This document shows, piece after piece, positions 29,302 through 39,163 of a stretch of DNA of 64,000 nt. A program made the translations under genes and the position numbers. Every line of letters starts with the position of its first letter. Within the stretch, counting starts at the first letter, position 1. Source of the DNA: Kocuria carniphila (GTDB lineage Bacteria > Actinomycetota > Actinomycetes > Actinomycetales > Micrococcaceae); assembly GCF_004136555.1 (NCBI RefSeq), contig NZ_NOIT01000018.1:1-64000 (forward strand), given 5' to 3'. The notes under the pieces are model-generated. The model was not told the DNA's origin, did not search any database, and saw nothing but the letters and a program-made list of their open reading frames with translations.

Positions 29302-30258
29302 TCAATTCTTTCGAAGTAGCACGCGTCTGGTCTTGTGATCTTGGTCCTTGGAAAGTATGAGTCGCGCCCGTCCCCGGGTAGGGCGAACATTCTGTTCCAA
29401 GTTGGGTTCGTTGATGCGTCGCCAAATATCCGTGGCCACTTCTACGGCCTCGGCGTCCGTGAGGTTGGCGTAGCGGTGGAAGTAGGACTGAGGATTCGCG
29501 AACGCTGAGCTGCGCAACGCCTGGAATCGCTCAACGTACCAGTGCTCGATGTCACTGGTGCGTGCGTCCACGTAAATACTGAAGTCGAAGAAGTCGCTCA
29601 GTGCCAGGGCCGCACGGTTTCCCGGGCTCAGCTTGGCGGGCGCGAGCACGTTCAGGCCTTCCACGATCACGACGTCGGGTTTGGTCACCACGATCTCCTC
29701 GTCCGGGAGGATGTCGTAGGTGGTGTGTGAGTATTTGGGCGCCCGCACCTCGGGTGCGCCGGATTTGATCTCGGACATGAAACGCAACAGCGCACGGCGA
29801 TCGTAGGACTCCGGGAACCCCTTGCGATCCATGAGCCCGCGACGGACCAGCTCCGCATTCGGGTAGAGGAACCCGTCCGTGGTAACCAATTGGACGTTGG
29901 GGGTGGACGGCCAGCGCGAGAGCATTTCACGCAACAAGCGCGCAGTCGTCGATTTACCGGCCGCCACGGAACCCGCGATGCCAATGACGAAAGGGGTTCG
30001 TGCGTGATCCTCACCCAGGAAGGCGTTGGTCTCCGAGTTGAGGTGATTCGCGGAGGCGTCATAGAGCGTGAGCAAACGGGAAAGGGGGAGGTAGACCTCA
30101 CGCACCTCATCCACATCCAGGCGGTCACCAAGACCGCGCAGGTTCTCGATTTCCTGCGCGGTAAGGGGCACGTCTATTTCGTGCGACAAGCGCGACCACG
30201 TCTGTCGGTCCAGCTCCACAAACGGGGATGCGCGATGAGTCAGTGACTGTGTGCTCAT
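29302..30258 (-). CDS. coaA: Type I pantothenate kinase
   Basis: Commits pantothenate to coenzyme A by ATP-dependent phosphorylation; 318 aa, the bacterial CoaA length. P-loop GIAGSVAAGKSTTARLL lies around residues 91-107; it then has TTDGFLYPNAEL, RKGFPESYD and the VIVEGLNVL strand. The gene diverges from glmS; TAGACT (complement of 30268-30273) lies 9 nt before the ATG with no Shine-Dalgarno. Downstream, 29152-29301 is an AT-rich spacer before mscL. Confidence 0.96.
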   Translation of the reverse strand: MSTQSLTHRASPFVELDRQTWSRLSHEIDVPLTAQEIENLRGLGDRLDVDEVREVYLPLSRLLTLYDASANHLNSETNAFLGEDHARTPFVIGIAGSVAAGKSTTARLLREMLSRWPSTPNVQLVTTDGFLYPNAELVRRGLMDRKGFPESYDRRALLRFMSEIKSGAPEVRAPKYSHTTYDILPDEEIVVTKPDVVIVEGLNVLAPAKLSPGNRAALALSDFFDFSIYVDARTSDIEHWYVERFQALRSSAFANPQSYFHRYANLTDAEAVEVATDIWRRINEPNLEQNVRPTRGRARLILSKDQDHKTRRVLLRKN

Positions 30259-30333
30259 GTTCAGACCAGTCTATGGCCGGTGGTGTGGCAGGTAACAGCA
30301 GTGACGCGGGTGGTTTCCGGTAGAGTTCTCCGC
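30259..30333. promoter_or_regulatory. Divergent coaA/glmS promoter region
   Basis: Only 75 bp separate the two start codons. A reverse -10 TAGACT (complement 30268-30273) faces coaA with TTACCT 16 nt upstream as a -35 candidate; a forward -10 TAGAGT (30321-30326) faces glmS 7 nt from its ATG. -35 elements are weak. Confidence 0.55.
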
Positions 30334-32217
30334 ATGTGTGGAATTGTGGGCTATGTAGGATCCCCGGACGTCAAAGCCGGTGGACACAACGCGTTGGACG
30401 TGATTCTCGAGGGTTTGCGTCGCCTCGAATACCGTGGATATGACTCCGCCGGCGTCGCTGTCATCGCGGACGGCAAAGTGGATTACCGCAAGAAGGCTGG
30501 CAAGCTGACCAACCTTCTGGCCGAGCTGGAGGCCGATCCGCTGCCGGATTCCCAGATCGGCATCGGTCATACCCGGTGGGCCACCCACGGTGGACCGTCG
30601 GACGTCAACGCGCACCCGCACGTGGTGGACGGCGGCAAGCTCGCCATGATCCACAACGGCATCATCGAGAACTTCAATGAAATCAAGCGTGAGCTGGCCG
30701 CCGAGGGCGAGACTTTCGTGTCCGAGACCGACACCGAGGTCGCCGCGGTGCTGTTGGCTCGCACCTACAACGCGCAGCCCGCCGACTCCAAGGACCTGAC
30801 CGTGGCCATGCAGGACACGAGCCGTCGTCTGGAAGGCGCGTTCACCCTGCTGGCTGTGCATGCCGATCACCCGGACCGCGTGGTGGCATCCCGCCGTAAC
30901 TCCCCGTTGGTCATCGGCCTGGGCGAGGGCGAGAACTTCCTGGGCTCTGACGTCTCCGGTTTCATCGACTACACCAAGAAGGCTGTGGAGATGGGGCAGG
31001 ACCAAATCGTCACCATCACCGCCGATGACTACAAGATCGTGGACTTCAACGGCAACCCGGCGGAGGGTAAGCCCTTTGACATCAAATGGGATGCCGCCGC
31101 AGCGGAGAAGGACGGCTACCCGTCCTTCATGGAGAAGGAGATCCACGATCAGCCTTCCGCCGTGGAGCAGACCCTGTTGGGCCGCCTGGACGAGTCCGGT
31201 CGCTTGACCCTGGACGAAATCAAGATTGACGAAACCGTTCTGCGCTCGATCGACAAGATCGTGGTGATCGCCTGCGGCACGGCGTCCTACGCCGGTCAGG
31301 TCGCTCGTTACGCCATTGAGCACTGGTGCCGGATTCCCACCGAAGTGGAATTGGCCCACGAGTTCCGTTACCGCGACCCCATTGTCAATGAGAAGACCCT
31401 GGTCGTGGCCGTGTCCCAGTCCGGAGAGACCATGGATACCCTCATGGCCGTGCGGCACGCGCAGGAACAGGGCGCCAAGGTGGTTGCCATTTGCAACACC
31501 AACGGTTCCACGATTCCCCGCGAAGCGGACGCCGTGCTCTACACGCACGCCGGTCCCGAGATCGCAGTGGCCTCCACCAAGGCGTTCCTTGCGCAGATCA
31601 CCGCGGCCTACTTGTTAGGGCTGTACCTGGCACAGCTGCGCGGCAACAAGTTCAAGGACGAGATCGCCACCATGCTCACCGAGCTGGAGGCCATGCCCGC
31701 CAAGATCCAGCGTGTGCTCGACGAGATCGAGGGCGACGTCAAGGATCTGGCACAGGCCATGAAGGACGCGTCGTCCGTGCTGTTCCTGGGCCGTCACGTG
31801 GGATTCCCCGTGGCCATGGAGGGTGCGCTCAAGCTCAAGGAGATTGCGTACATTCACGCCGAGGGCTTTGCCGCCGGTGAACTCAAGCACGGCCCCATCG
31901 CTCTGATCGATGAGGGCCAGCCCGTGTTCGTGATCGTTCCCTCTCCCAAGGGCCGCGATTCGCTGCACGCTAAGGTGGTCTCCAACATTCAGGAGATCCG
32001 CGCTCGCGGTGCCGTGACGATCGTGATTGCGGAAGAAGGTGACGAGGCCGTCAAGGACTTCGCCAATCACATCTTCTACGTGCCCGAGGCACCCACGCTG
32101 CTCCAGCCGTTGCTGGCCACCGTGCCGTTGCAGATTTTCGCTGCGGAGCTTTCCACGGCCAAGGGCTACGACGTGGACCAGCCGCGTAACCTCGCCAAGT
32201 CCGTGACCGTCGAGTAA
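30334..32217 (+). CDS. glmS: Glutamine--fructose-6-phosphate aminotransferase (isomerizing)
   Basis: Makes glucosamine-6-phosphate from fructose-6-phosphate and glutamine, first step of UDP-GlcNAc synthesis; 627 aa. The N-terminal glutaminase begins MCGIVGYVG, leaving Cys at position 1 after Met removal. Two SIS sugar-isomerase domains follow ([10 protein letters not shown]; then [15 protein letters not shown]) and the end is [13 protein letters not shown]. No glmS riboswitch is possible in the 75-bp upstream gap; TAGAGT 7 nt before the ATG predicts a leaderless message. A 19-20-bp terminator follows. Confidence 0.98.
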   Translation: MCGIVGYVGSPDVKAGGHNALDVILEGLRRLEYRGYDSAGVAVIADGKVDYRKKAGKLTNLLAELEADPLPDSQIGIGHTRWATHGGPSDVNAHPHVVDGGKLAMIHNGIIENFNEIKRELAAEGETFVSETDTEVAAVLLARTYNAQPADSKDLTVAMQDTSRRLEGAFTLLAVHADHPDRVVASRRNSPLVIGLGEGENFLGSDVSGFIDYTKKAVEMGQDQIVTITADDYKIVDFNGNPAEGKPFDIKWDAAAAEKDGYPSFMEKEIHDQPSAVEQTLLGRLDESGRLTLDEIKIDETVLRSIDKIVVIACGTASYAGQVARYAIEHWCRIPTEVELAHEFRYRDPIVNEKTLVVAVSQSGETMDTLMAVRHAQEQGAKVVAICNTNGSTIPREADAVLYTHAGPEIAVASTKAFLAQITAAYLLGLYLAQLRGNKFKDEIATMLTELEAMPAKIQRVLDEIEGDVKDLAQAMKDASSVLFLGRHVGFPVAMEGALKLKEIAYIHAEGFAAGELKHGPIALIDEGQPVFVIVPSPKGRDSLHAKVVSNIQEIRARGAVTIVIAEEGDEAVKDFANHIFYVPEAPTLLQPLLATVPLQIFAAELSTAKGYDVDQPRNLAKSVTVE

Positions 32218-32239
32218 GACTCTCGTCCCACGCATCGCC

Positions 32240-32284
32240 GACGGCGGGTGCCCACCGAATTTTCGGTGGGCACCCGCCGTCGTT
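32240..32284 (+). terminator. glmS terminator
   Basis: The arm 32240-32259 (GACGGCGGGTGCCCACCGAA) pairs perfectly with 32262-32281, then GTTATT. About 19 bp of stem. The acpS -10 begins only 22 nt further on. Confidence 0.9.
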
Positions 32285-32318
32285 ATTCGTGTCCGCACCC
32301 GCGGGTAGGCTGGCGGGC

Positions 32319-32690
32319 ATGATCGTGGGAACGGGCGTGGACATCGTGGACGTGGAACGGTTCAAGAGGCAGCTGGAGCGGACGCCTCGGTTGCGGGAAC
32401 GCTTGTTCGTGGAACACGAGCGCGACCTTTCCCTGAACTCGCTCGCCGCGCGGTTCGCCGTCAAGGAAGCCGCGGCCAAGGCGCTGCTGGCTCCGCCCGG
32501 AATGATCTGGCAGGACTGCTGGATCACCAATGACGAACACGGTGCGCCCCGTTTACACACCACGGGTACGGTGGCAGAAGTGGCCGAACGCCGGGGCGTG
32601 GAGTCGTGGCACGTGACGATTTCCCATGACGGCGGGATGGCCGTGGCATTCGTTGTGGCCGAAGGATCGGGAGGTCCCAGAAGTGATTGA
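32319..32690 (+). CDS. acpS: Holo-[acyl-carrier-protein] synthase
   Basis: Transfers 4'-phosphopantetheine from CoA to acyl carrier protein; 123 aa. It begins [15 protein letters not shown] with the metal-binding D8; the second signature [11 protein letters not shown] provides the conserved Glu. The upstream in-frame ATG at 32289 is rejected because the family starts at MIVG; TAGGCT (32306-32311) ends 7 nt before ATG 32319, predicting leaderless translation. The last 8 nt overlap nnr. Confidence 0.95.
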   Translation: MIVGTGVDIVDVERFKRQLERTPRLRERLFVEHERDLSLNSLAARFAVKEAAAKALLAPPGMIWQDCWITNDEHGAPRLHTTGTVAEVAERRGVESWHVTISHDGGMAVAFVVAEGSGGPRSD

Positions 32691-34338
32691 CGCATACACC
32701 GGCGCCAGCGTACGCGCTGCCGAACAACCCCTGCTCGATGCGGGGTACGGGGACATCCTGATGCGCCGAGCCGCACTGGGGCTGTCCCGGGTCTGCGAAA
32801 CACATCTACGCCGCGCCAATCGCAAGGGCTTGCTGTCCGGCACCACAGCCATCATCCTGGTGGGCTCCGGCAACAACGGTGGAGACGGTTTATGGGCGGG
32901 ATCGTTCCTACGCCGTGCGGGCGTGATGGTGACTGCAATTCTGACCGGGTCCAAGGCTCATCCGCAGGGGCTCAAGGCACTGCGCGCGCTGGGCGGATCC
33001 GTGGTTCGACTCGAAGGGCAGGACGAGGCAAGCGACCCGAATGCGGAGCCCGATGCATCGATCGCCGGATTTCACACCGTGGATCGTGGTCAGGCCCTGT
33101 CCAAACTGACGTCCGCGCACCTCGTGGTTGACGCCGTGCTCGGCACCGGCGCCTCGGGCGGTCTGCGGGGCGAGGTCGCTGCACTCGTTCAGGATTTCAA
33201 CGCCTTTCAACGCACCAGCCCCACGGGTCCTCGCATCGTCGCGTGCGACGTGGTGTCCGGTGTGGATGCCGATACCGGGGAGGCTCCCGAGCCGGTGTTG
33301 AAGGCTCACGCCACCGTGACGTTCGGCGCGGCCAAGGTGGCCCACGTGGTGGCTCCGGGGGAGCAGGTCTCCGGTCAGCTGACGGTCATACCCATTGGGA
33401 TTGAGGAGCGCTTGGAAGACCCCTCGGTCTTCCGGCTCGAAGCCAGGGACATTCTCAAGGCTTGGCCCCGTCCCACTCCCACGGACACCAAGTACACGCG
33501 CGGGGTGCTGGGTGTGGTGGCGGGTACCCCGAGTTATCCGGGTGCGGCCATCATGTCCACCAACGCCGCGGTGAACTCCGGCGCGGGCATGATTCGTTTC
33601 CTGGGTGACGCCACCACCCGCGGCATGGTGTTGGCCCAGAGCCCCGAGGTTGTGTGTTCGGACGATCAGCCCTGGGACGTGCACGTCCAGGCATGGCTGG
33701 CGGGACCCGGTGTCGCGGACGATGAAAGCCAATCCGCACGCGTTCAGGCCGTGATCGAGTCCCCGGAGCCCGCCGTTCTCGATGCCGGTGCCCTCACCCC
33801 AGCGGCACAGGCTGTCGCGGACGGGCGGCTCGGGGCTCAGAAGATTCTGACCCCGCATGCGGGGGAATTGGAGCAGGTCTTCGAATGGCTCAAAGGGTTC
33901 GGTGTCACGGATGATGCCCCGGACCGCGACCGCATCGAAGCAGCACCCGTTCATTGGGCACGCGAGGCGGCGCGGCTGACCGGTGCCACGGTTCTTCTCA
34001 AGGGCGCCACCACCATCATCGCGTCACCCGGCTCCGACGAGGACGGGGTCGAGCAAGTGTGCTTGAGCATCGGGCAAGCCAGTCCATGGCTGGCCACTGC
34101 GGGTTCGGGCGACACGCTCGCCGGAATTCTGGGCACCGTGGTGGCTCACGTGGCCGAGCACCCGGATGCCCTCCGCAACCTGGGCGCGTGGGCCCGCGAG
34201 GACGGCCGTTGGGCCGCCGCAGCCGCCCTCGGAGCCGGTGTGCACGCGCTCGCCTCGCGCGTGGACGGAGAGGGCCCGGTGCCTCCCACGGTGTTGGCGG
34301 CCAACGTGCGCAAGGTATTACGCACAACGCGACAGTAA
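32683..34338 (+). CDS. nnr: Bifunctional NAD(P)HX epimerase / ADP-dependent NAD(P)HX dehydratase
   Basis: Repairs hydrated NADH and NADPH: the N-terminal YjeF_N domain (about 1-220, [13 protein letters not shown]) epimerises NAD(P)HX, and the C-terminal kinase-like domain (about 250-545, [11 protein letters not shown]) dehydrates it using ADP. 551 aa from GTG 32683, which has GGAGG 8 nt upstream and overlaps acpS. acpS-nnr is a conserved actinobacterial pair. The stretch of about 30 residues around 105-120 ([14 protein letters not shown]) looks like an insertion. Confidence 0.94.
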   Translation: MIDAYTGASVRAAEQPLLDAGYGDILMRRAALGLSRVCETHLRRANRKGLLSGTTAIILVGSGNNGGDGLWAGSFLRRAGVMVTAILTGSKAHPQGLKALRALGGSVVRLEGQDEASDPNAEPDASIAGFHTVDRGQALSKLTSAHLVVDAVLGTGASGGLRGEVAALVQDFNAFQRTSPTGPRIVACDVVSGVDADTGEAPEPVLKAHATVTFGAAKVAHVVAPGEQVSGQLTVIPIGIEERLEDPSVFRLEARDILKAWPRPTPTDTKYTRGVLGVVAGTPSYPGAAIMSTNAAVNSGAGMIRFLGDATTRGMVLAQSPEVVCSDDQPWDVHVQAWLAGPGVADDESQSARVQAVIESPEPAVLDAGALTPAAQAVADGRLGAQKILTPHAGELEQVFEWLKGFGVTDDAPDRDRIEAAPVHWAREAARLTGATVLLKGATTIIASPGSDEDGVEQVCLSIGQASPWLATAGSGDTLAGILGTVVAHVAEHPDALRNLGAWAREDGRWAAAAALGAGVHALASRVDGEGPVPPTVLAANVRKVLRTTRQ

Positions 34339-34435
34339 GTACCCGCTATTCTTGGGTGTTGGCCAATGACGTCCCAACGCGCCCGCGCGTACGCAACGTC
34401 GTTCGCCATGACATCAATCTCTAGGAGACAACCCC

Positions 34436-36622
34436 ATGGAAGTTTGGCCCGGTCACGCCTATCCGTTAGGCGCCACGTTCGACGGCACAGGCACCAATTT
34501 CGCCCTCTTCTCGGAAGTGGCCGAAAAAGTGGAGCTGTGCCTGTTCGACGAGGACGGCCAGGAAACCCGCGTGGACGTCACCGCCGTGGACAGCTACGTG
34601 TGGCATTGCTACCTCCCCCAGGTGCAGCCCGGTCAGCGCTACGGCTATCGCGTGCACGGCCCGTGGGATCCTTCCCAGGGTCTGCGCTGCAATCCCAACA
34701 AATTGTTGCTCGACCCTTATGCCAAGGCCGTCGAAGGCGGCATGGACTGGGACGAGTCCATGTTCTCTTACCACTTTGGCGATGAGGACTCCTACAACGA
34801 TCAGGACTCCGCCGAGCACATGATGAAGGGCGTGGTGATCAACCCGTTCTTCGACTGGGAGGGTGACCGCACCCCGCACACCCCGTACCACAAGTCCGTG
34901 ATCTACGAAGCCCACGTCAAGGGCCTGACCATGCAGCACCCGGACGTTCCGGATGAGCAGCGCGGCACGTACGCGGGCGTGGCACACCCCTCGGTCATCG
35001 AACACCTGCAGAAGCTCGGCGTGACCGCCATTGAGCTCATGCCCGTGCACCAGTTCGTGCAGGACTCCACGCTGTTGGATCAGGGTCTGCGTAACTACTG
35101 GGGTTACAACACCATTGCGTTCTTCGCCCCCCACAACGAGTACAGCTCGGCCTCTCACCTGGGCAGCCAGGTGCAGGAGTTCAAGGCCATGGTGCGGGCA
35201 CTGCACCAGGCCGACATCGAAGTGATCCTGGACGTGGTCTACAACCACACCGCCGAGGGCAACCACATGGGTCCCACGCTGTCCATGAAGGGCATCGACA
35301 ACAACGCGTACTACCGCACCGTTGACGACGACCACAAGTTCTACATGGACTACACCGGCACCGGTAACTCCTTGAACGTGCGCCACCCGCACTCGTTGCA
35401 GCTGATCATGGATTCGCTGCGTTACTGGGTGACCGAGATGCACGTGGACGGTTTCCGCTTCGACCTGGCCGCGACCCTGGCCCGTGAGTTCTACGATGTG
35501 GACAAGCTCTCCACGTTCTTCGAGCTCGTGCAGCAGGACCCGATTGTTTCGCAGGTCAAGCTCATTGCCGAGCCGTGGGACATCGGCCCCGGCGGCTACC
35601 AGGTGGGTAACTTCCCGCCGCAGTGGACCGAGTGGAACGGTAAGTACCGCGACACCGTGCGTGACTTCTGGCGCGGTGAGCCCGCAACCCTGGGCGAGTT
35701 CGCCTCCCGTATCACCGGTTCCGCGGATCTTTACGAGAACAGTGGCCGCCGTCCGTTCGCGTCCGTCAACTTTGTGACCGCTCACGATGGCTTCACACTG
35801 CGCGATCTCGTGTCCTACAACGAGAAGCACAACGATGCCAACGGCGAGGGCAACAATGACGGCGAGTCCCACAACCGTTCCTGGAATTGCGGTGAGGAGG
35901 GCCCCACGGACGATCCCAATGTCTTGGCCTTGCGCGCCCGCCAGCAGCGCAACTTCCTGACCACGTTGCTGTTGTCCCAGGGCACGCCCATGCTGCTGCA
36001 CGGCGACGAGCTGGGCCGCACTCAGGACGGCAACAACAACACGTACTGTCAGGACAACGAGCTGTCATGGATCAACTGGGAGCGCATGGACGGCCCGTTG
36101 ATCGAGTTCACCGCAGCGATCACGCACCTGCGCCAGAACCACCCCACGTTCCGCCGTTCGCAGTTCTTCGACGGTCGCCCCGTGGACATGGGTGAGCGCT
36201 CGGACGAAGATCCCATGCCGGACATTGCGTGGCTCAACGCTGACGGCACCCCCATGGTGCCGAAGGACTGGGACGAACCGCTGACCCGCTCCATGGGTAT
36301 GTGGCTCAACGGTCAGGGCATTGCGGGCGAGGATATGCGCGGCCGCCAGATCGTGGACGTCAACTTCATCGTCTACTTCAACTCGGCTCCCGAGGAAGTA
36401 GAGTTCACGTTGCCCGCAGCCAACTACGGCGAGAAGTGGGAAGAGATCCTGGACACGGCCGGCGAGCACGGTGACGGCGAGATCCGTGATCACTCCACGC
36501 AGATCACGCTGGCCGGTAAGTCCACCGTGGTCCTGCGCGCGTGGGAAGCTCCCGAGGAAGAGCCGGACGCGTCCGTGGCCGCTTCGGTGGCCGCTTACGC
36601 CCAAGCACCCCAGGCTCAGTAG
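34436..36622 (+). CDS. glgX: Glycogen debranching enzyme GlgX/TreX type
   Basis: Hydrolyses alpha-1,6 branches of glycogen or limit dextrin; 728 aa. N-terminal CBM48-like domain (PLGATFDGTGTNFALFSEVA), then a GH13 barrel: VYNHTAEGN, nucleophile Asp in DGFRFDLA, acid in AEPWDIGPGGY, and VTAHDGFTLRD. AGGAGA precedes ATG 34436. It sits upstream of treY and treZ, which use the released maltodextrins, so the three make trehalose from glycogen. The C-terminus ends in an Ala-rich tail. A perfect 42-bp palindrome terminates it. Confidence 0.95.
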   Translation: MEVWPGHAYPLGATFDGTGTNFALFSEVAEKVELCLFDEDGQETRVDVTAVDSYVWHCYLPQVQPGQRYGYRVHGPWDPSQGLRCNPNKLLLDPYAKAVEGGMDWDESMFSYHFGDEDSYNDQDSAEHMMKGVVINPFFDWEGDRTPHTPYHKSVIYEAHVKGLTMQHPDVPDEQRGTYAGVAHPSVIEHLQKLGVTAIELMPVHQFVQDSTLLDQGLRNYWGYNTIAFFAPHNEYSSASHLGSQVQEFKAMVRALHQADIEVILDVVYNHTAEGNHMGPTLSMKGIDNNAYYRTVDDDHKFYMDYTGTGNSLNVRHPHSLQLIMDSLRYWVTEMHVDGFRFDLAATLAREFYDVDKLSTFFELVQQDPIVSQVKLIAEPWDIGPGGYQVGNFPPQWTEWNGKYRDTVRDFWRGEPATLGEFASRITGSADLYENSGRRPFASVNFVTAHDGFTLRDLVSYNEKHNDANGEGNNDGESHNRSWNCGEEGPTDDPNVLALRARQQRNFLTTLLLSQGTPMLLHGDELGRTQDGNNNTYCQDNELSWINWERMDGPLIEFTAAITHLRQNHPTFRRSQFFDGRPVDMGERSDEDPMPDIAWLNADGTPMVPKDWDEPLTRSMGMWLNGQGIAGEDMRGRQIVDVNFIVYFNSAPEEVEFTLPAANYGEKWEEILDTAGEHGDGEIRDHSTQITLAGKSTVVLRAWEAPEEEPDASVAASVAAYAQAPQAQ

Positions 36623-36666
36623 CAATTCGCAGAGTGAGCGCGCCCTGACCGAGGGCGCGCCGGACA

Positions 36667-36708
36667 CAACCGCCGACGCCGCCCGGTACCGGGCGGCGTC
36701 GGCGGTTG
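36667..36708 (+). terminator. Perfect 42-bp palindromic terminator after glgX
   Basis: The 20-nt arm 36667-36686 (CAACCGCCGACGCCGCCCGG) pairs perfectly with 36689-36708 with TA between, so the loop is formed by opening inner pairs. A smaller hairpin GCGCGCCCT/AGGGCGCGC precedes it at 36638-36660. No long U-tract. Confidence 0.85.
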
Positions 36709-36797
36709 CGTTAACGGTCGCGCACCCTGTCCACGACTCGTTCTCGCTCGTGGCGGAGTGGCTGGCATTGCGGGGCGTGAGCGACAAGACTGGAAGG

Positions 36798-39161
36798 GTG
36801 CTGACTCCCACCTCAACGTACCGGTTGCAAATCACCTCACAGCAGGACCTGTTCCGCGCGGCGGAACTCGTCCCGTACTTGAAGCGCCTGGGCGCGGATT
36901 GGGTCTATCTTTCGCCCATCCTGCGTGCCACGAGCGGCTCGGATCACGGTTACGACGTAACCGATCCGACCGAAATCGATCCCGAACGCGGGGGAGCGGA
37001 TGGCCTGGCCGCGCTCTCGGCGGCCGCCCGAGACGCCGGAATGGGCGTGGTGGTGGACATCGTTCCCAATCACCAGGGTGTGGCCGTACCGCAGGAGAAC
37101 CCGTGGTGGTGGTCGCTGCTCAAGGACGGCAAGAACAGCCCGCACGCTGATTCCTTCGACGTGGATTGGGACGCAGGTCATGGCAAGCTCCTGATTCCGG
37201 TCTTGGGTGACGGGGACGAAGACCTCTCCGCGCTGACCGTCGAGGACGGCGCCCTGCGTTATTACGAGAACGTGTACCCGCTGGCGGAGGGCAGCTATCA
37301 AGAGGGCGATTCGCCGCAGGAAGCGCACGCCAAGCAGAACTACGAACTGGTGAACTGGCACCGCGGTGATTCGGAGCTGAATTACCGCCGGTTCTTCACG
37401 GTCACCACGCTGGCCGGCGTGCGCGTGGAAGACCAGAAGGTATTCGACGAGTCCCACGTGGAGGTGCGCCGCTGGTTCGACGAGAAGCTCGTGGACGGCA
37501 TGCGTATCGACCACCCGGACGGCGTGCGCGACCCCGAGGACTACCTCGAGAAGCTCGCGGATGTCACCGGCGGTGCCTGGACGACGGTCGAGAAGATCCT
37601 GGAACCCGGAGAGTCGCTGCCGCAGCAGTGGAAGACCGCGGGCACCACGGGCTACGACTCGCTCGGCTGGATCGACCGCGTGCTGACCAACCCGGAGGGC
37701 CACTACGAGTTGGCCTCCCTGGACACCAAGCTGCGCGAAGGCGACCCCGTGCGGTGGGAAGAACTGATCCACGACACCAAGCGCCGCATGGCCGATGTGG
37801 GTCTGGCCGCCGAGGTGCACCGACTGGTGCGCAACCTCCCCGAGAACTTCGGACATTCGGACGAACAGGCCTACGACGGCCTCGCGGAAATCCTCGCGAA
37901 CTTCCCGGTGTACCGCACCTACTTGCCGTTCGGCGTCGACTATCAACGCGAAGCCGTGGCTGCCGCGAAGAAGGCCCGCCCGGAACTGAGCGCCGTGATC
38001 GACGATCTCGCCGCAGTGTTGGGTGACGCAGCGGCGTCGGTGGAGGAAATGACCGAGGTTGCAAAGCGTTTCCAGCAGACCTCCGGCATGATCATGGCCA
38101 AGGGCGTGGAGGACACCGCGTTCTACCGGTTCACCAAACTGACGTCCCTGACGGAAGTGGGCGGTGATCCCTCCGTGTTCTCACTGACACCAGCCGAATT
38201 CCACGAGCTGGCCGCGCAGCGGCAGCGGGAATCCCCGGACACCATGAATGCTCTGACCACGCACGACACCAAGCGCTCGGCCTCGGTCCGCGCTCGTATC
38301 ACGGTGCTGTCCGAATCGGCCAAGGCCTGGTCCGAGGTGCTCGCCACCTTGTACTCGCGAGCCCGCGACGCGGGGATTTCCCTGCAGGACGGCCCGGCAA
38401 TCAACCTTGTACTGCAGGCCATCGTGGGTGCGTGGCCGCTCGAGCGTGACCGTGCGGTGGACTACGCGATGAAGGCCGTGCGTGAAGCTTCCGTGTCCAC
38501 GGCGTGGGTGGATGGTGACGAGGAGTTCGAGAAGGAACTGACCCGCTTCATCGATTTCGTCTTCACCAACCCGCGAGCCAGGGGCATCGTGGAGGGTTTC
38601 GTGGAGCGCGCCACCGCCCCGGGCTGGTCCAACGGCATGGCGGCGACCGCCCTGCAGTTGACCCTGCCGGGCGTGCCGGACGTGTACCAGGGACAGGAGC
38701 TGTGGGAGCCGTCCCTGGTGGACCCGGACAACCGGCGTCCCGTGGACTTCGAAGTTCGCGATGAATTGCTCACCGCTCTGGACTCAGGACTTCCGGGTAC
38801 TGACGGCGGCTCGCCGTCGGTGGACGAGACCGGTGCCGCCCGCATGCTGCTGACCTCCCGGGCGCTGCGACTGCGCCGTGAACACCCCGAGTTGTTCACC
38901 GGCTACGAACCGCTCAAGATCACTGGTGCCCTGGCCGATCACGCGTTGGGTTTCGACCGCGGAGGCGCGGCCACCGTGGTGACGCGCTTCCCCGTGGGTC
39001 TGACCAAGGCCGGCGGTTGGACGGACGAAACTGTGAACCTGAGCGACGGCGATTGGGAAGACATCCTGACCCGCCGCACCTTTACCTCGACCGGCGGCGT
39101 ACAGCTCGCCGAACTCCTTGACATCTATCCCGTGGCGTTGCTGCGCCGAAAGGACCGCTGA
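36798..39161 (+). CDS. treY: Maltooligosyltrehalose synthase
   Basis: Intramolecular transglucosylase that converts the reducing end of a maltooligosaccharide to a trehalose unit; GH13, 787 aa. The N-terminus TPTSTYRLQITSQQDLFRAAELVPYL and GSDHGYDV are diagnostic; DGMRIDHPDG carries the nucleophile. GTG 36798 begins the family N-terminus; the long upstream open frame is spurious. GGAAGG sits directly before the GTG, but AAGACT (36786-36791) with CTGGCA 18 nt upstream also fits a near-leaderless promoter. treZ starts 2 nt after its stop. Confidence 0.95.
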   Translation: MLTPTSTYRLQITSQQDLFRAAELVPYLKRLGADWVYLSPILRATSGSDHGYDVTDPTEIDPERGGADGLAALSAAARDAGMGVVVDIVPNHQGVAVPQENPWWWSLLKDGKNSPHADSFDVDWDAGHGKLLIPVLGDGDEDLSALTVEDGALRYYENVYPLAEGSYQEGDSPQEAHAKQNYELVNWHRGDSELNYRRFFTVTTLAGVRVEDQKVFDESHVEVRRWFDEKLVDGMRIDHPDGVRDPEDYLEKLADVTGGAWTTVEKILEPGESLPQQWKTAGTTGYDSLGWIDRVLTNPEGHYELASLDTKLREGDPVRWEELIHDTKRRMADVGLAAEVHRLVRNLPENFGHSDEQAYDGLAEILANFPVYRTYLPFGVDYQREAVAAAKKARPELSAVIDDLAAVLGDAAASVEEMTEVAKRFQQTSGMIMAKGVEDTAFYRFTKLTSLTEVGGDPSVFSLTPAEFHELAAQRQRESPDTMNALTTHDTKRSASVRARITVLSESAKAWSEVLATLYSRARDAGISLQDGPAINLVLQAIVGAWPLERDRAVDYAMKAVREASVSTAWVDGDEEFEKELTRFIDFVFTNPRARGIVEGFVERATAPGWSNGMAATALQLTLPGVPDVYQGQELWEPSLVDPDNRRPVDFEVRDELLTALDSGLPGTDGGSPSVDETGAARMLLTSRALRLRREHPELFTGYEPLKITGALADHALGFDRGGAATVVTRFPVGLTKAGGWTDETVNLSDGDWEDILTRRTFTSTGGVQLAELLDIYPVALLRRKDR

Positions 39162-39163
39162 GC

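Noticed and set aside
30259-30333. glmS ribozyme or other riboswitch before glmS
   Set aside because: Only 75 bp separate it from the divergent coaA and the mRNA appears leaderless, so there is no room.
34466-36001. 511-codon reverse-strand frame opposite glgX
   Set aside because: Antisense shadow of a real GH13 gene; no start signal or motif.
36471-39161. Extended treY starting inside glgX
   Set aside because: The first 109 codons are an out-of-frame shadow of glgX and cross the terminator palindrome; TreY begins at GTG 36798.
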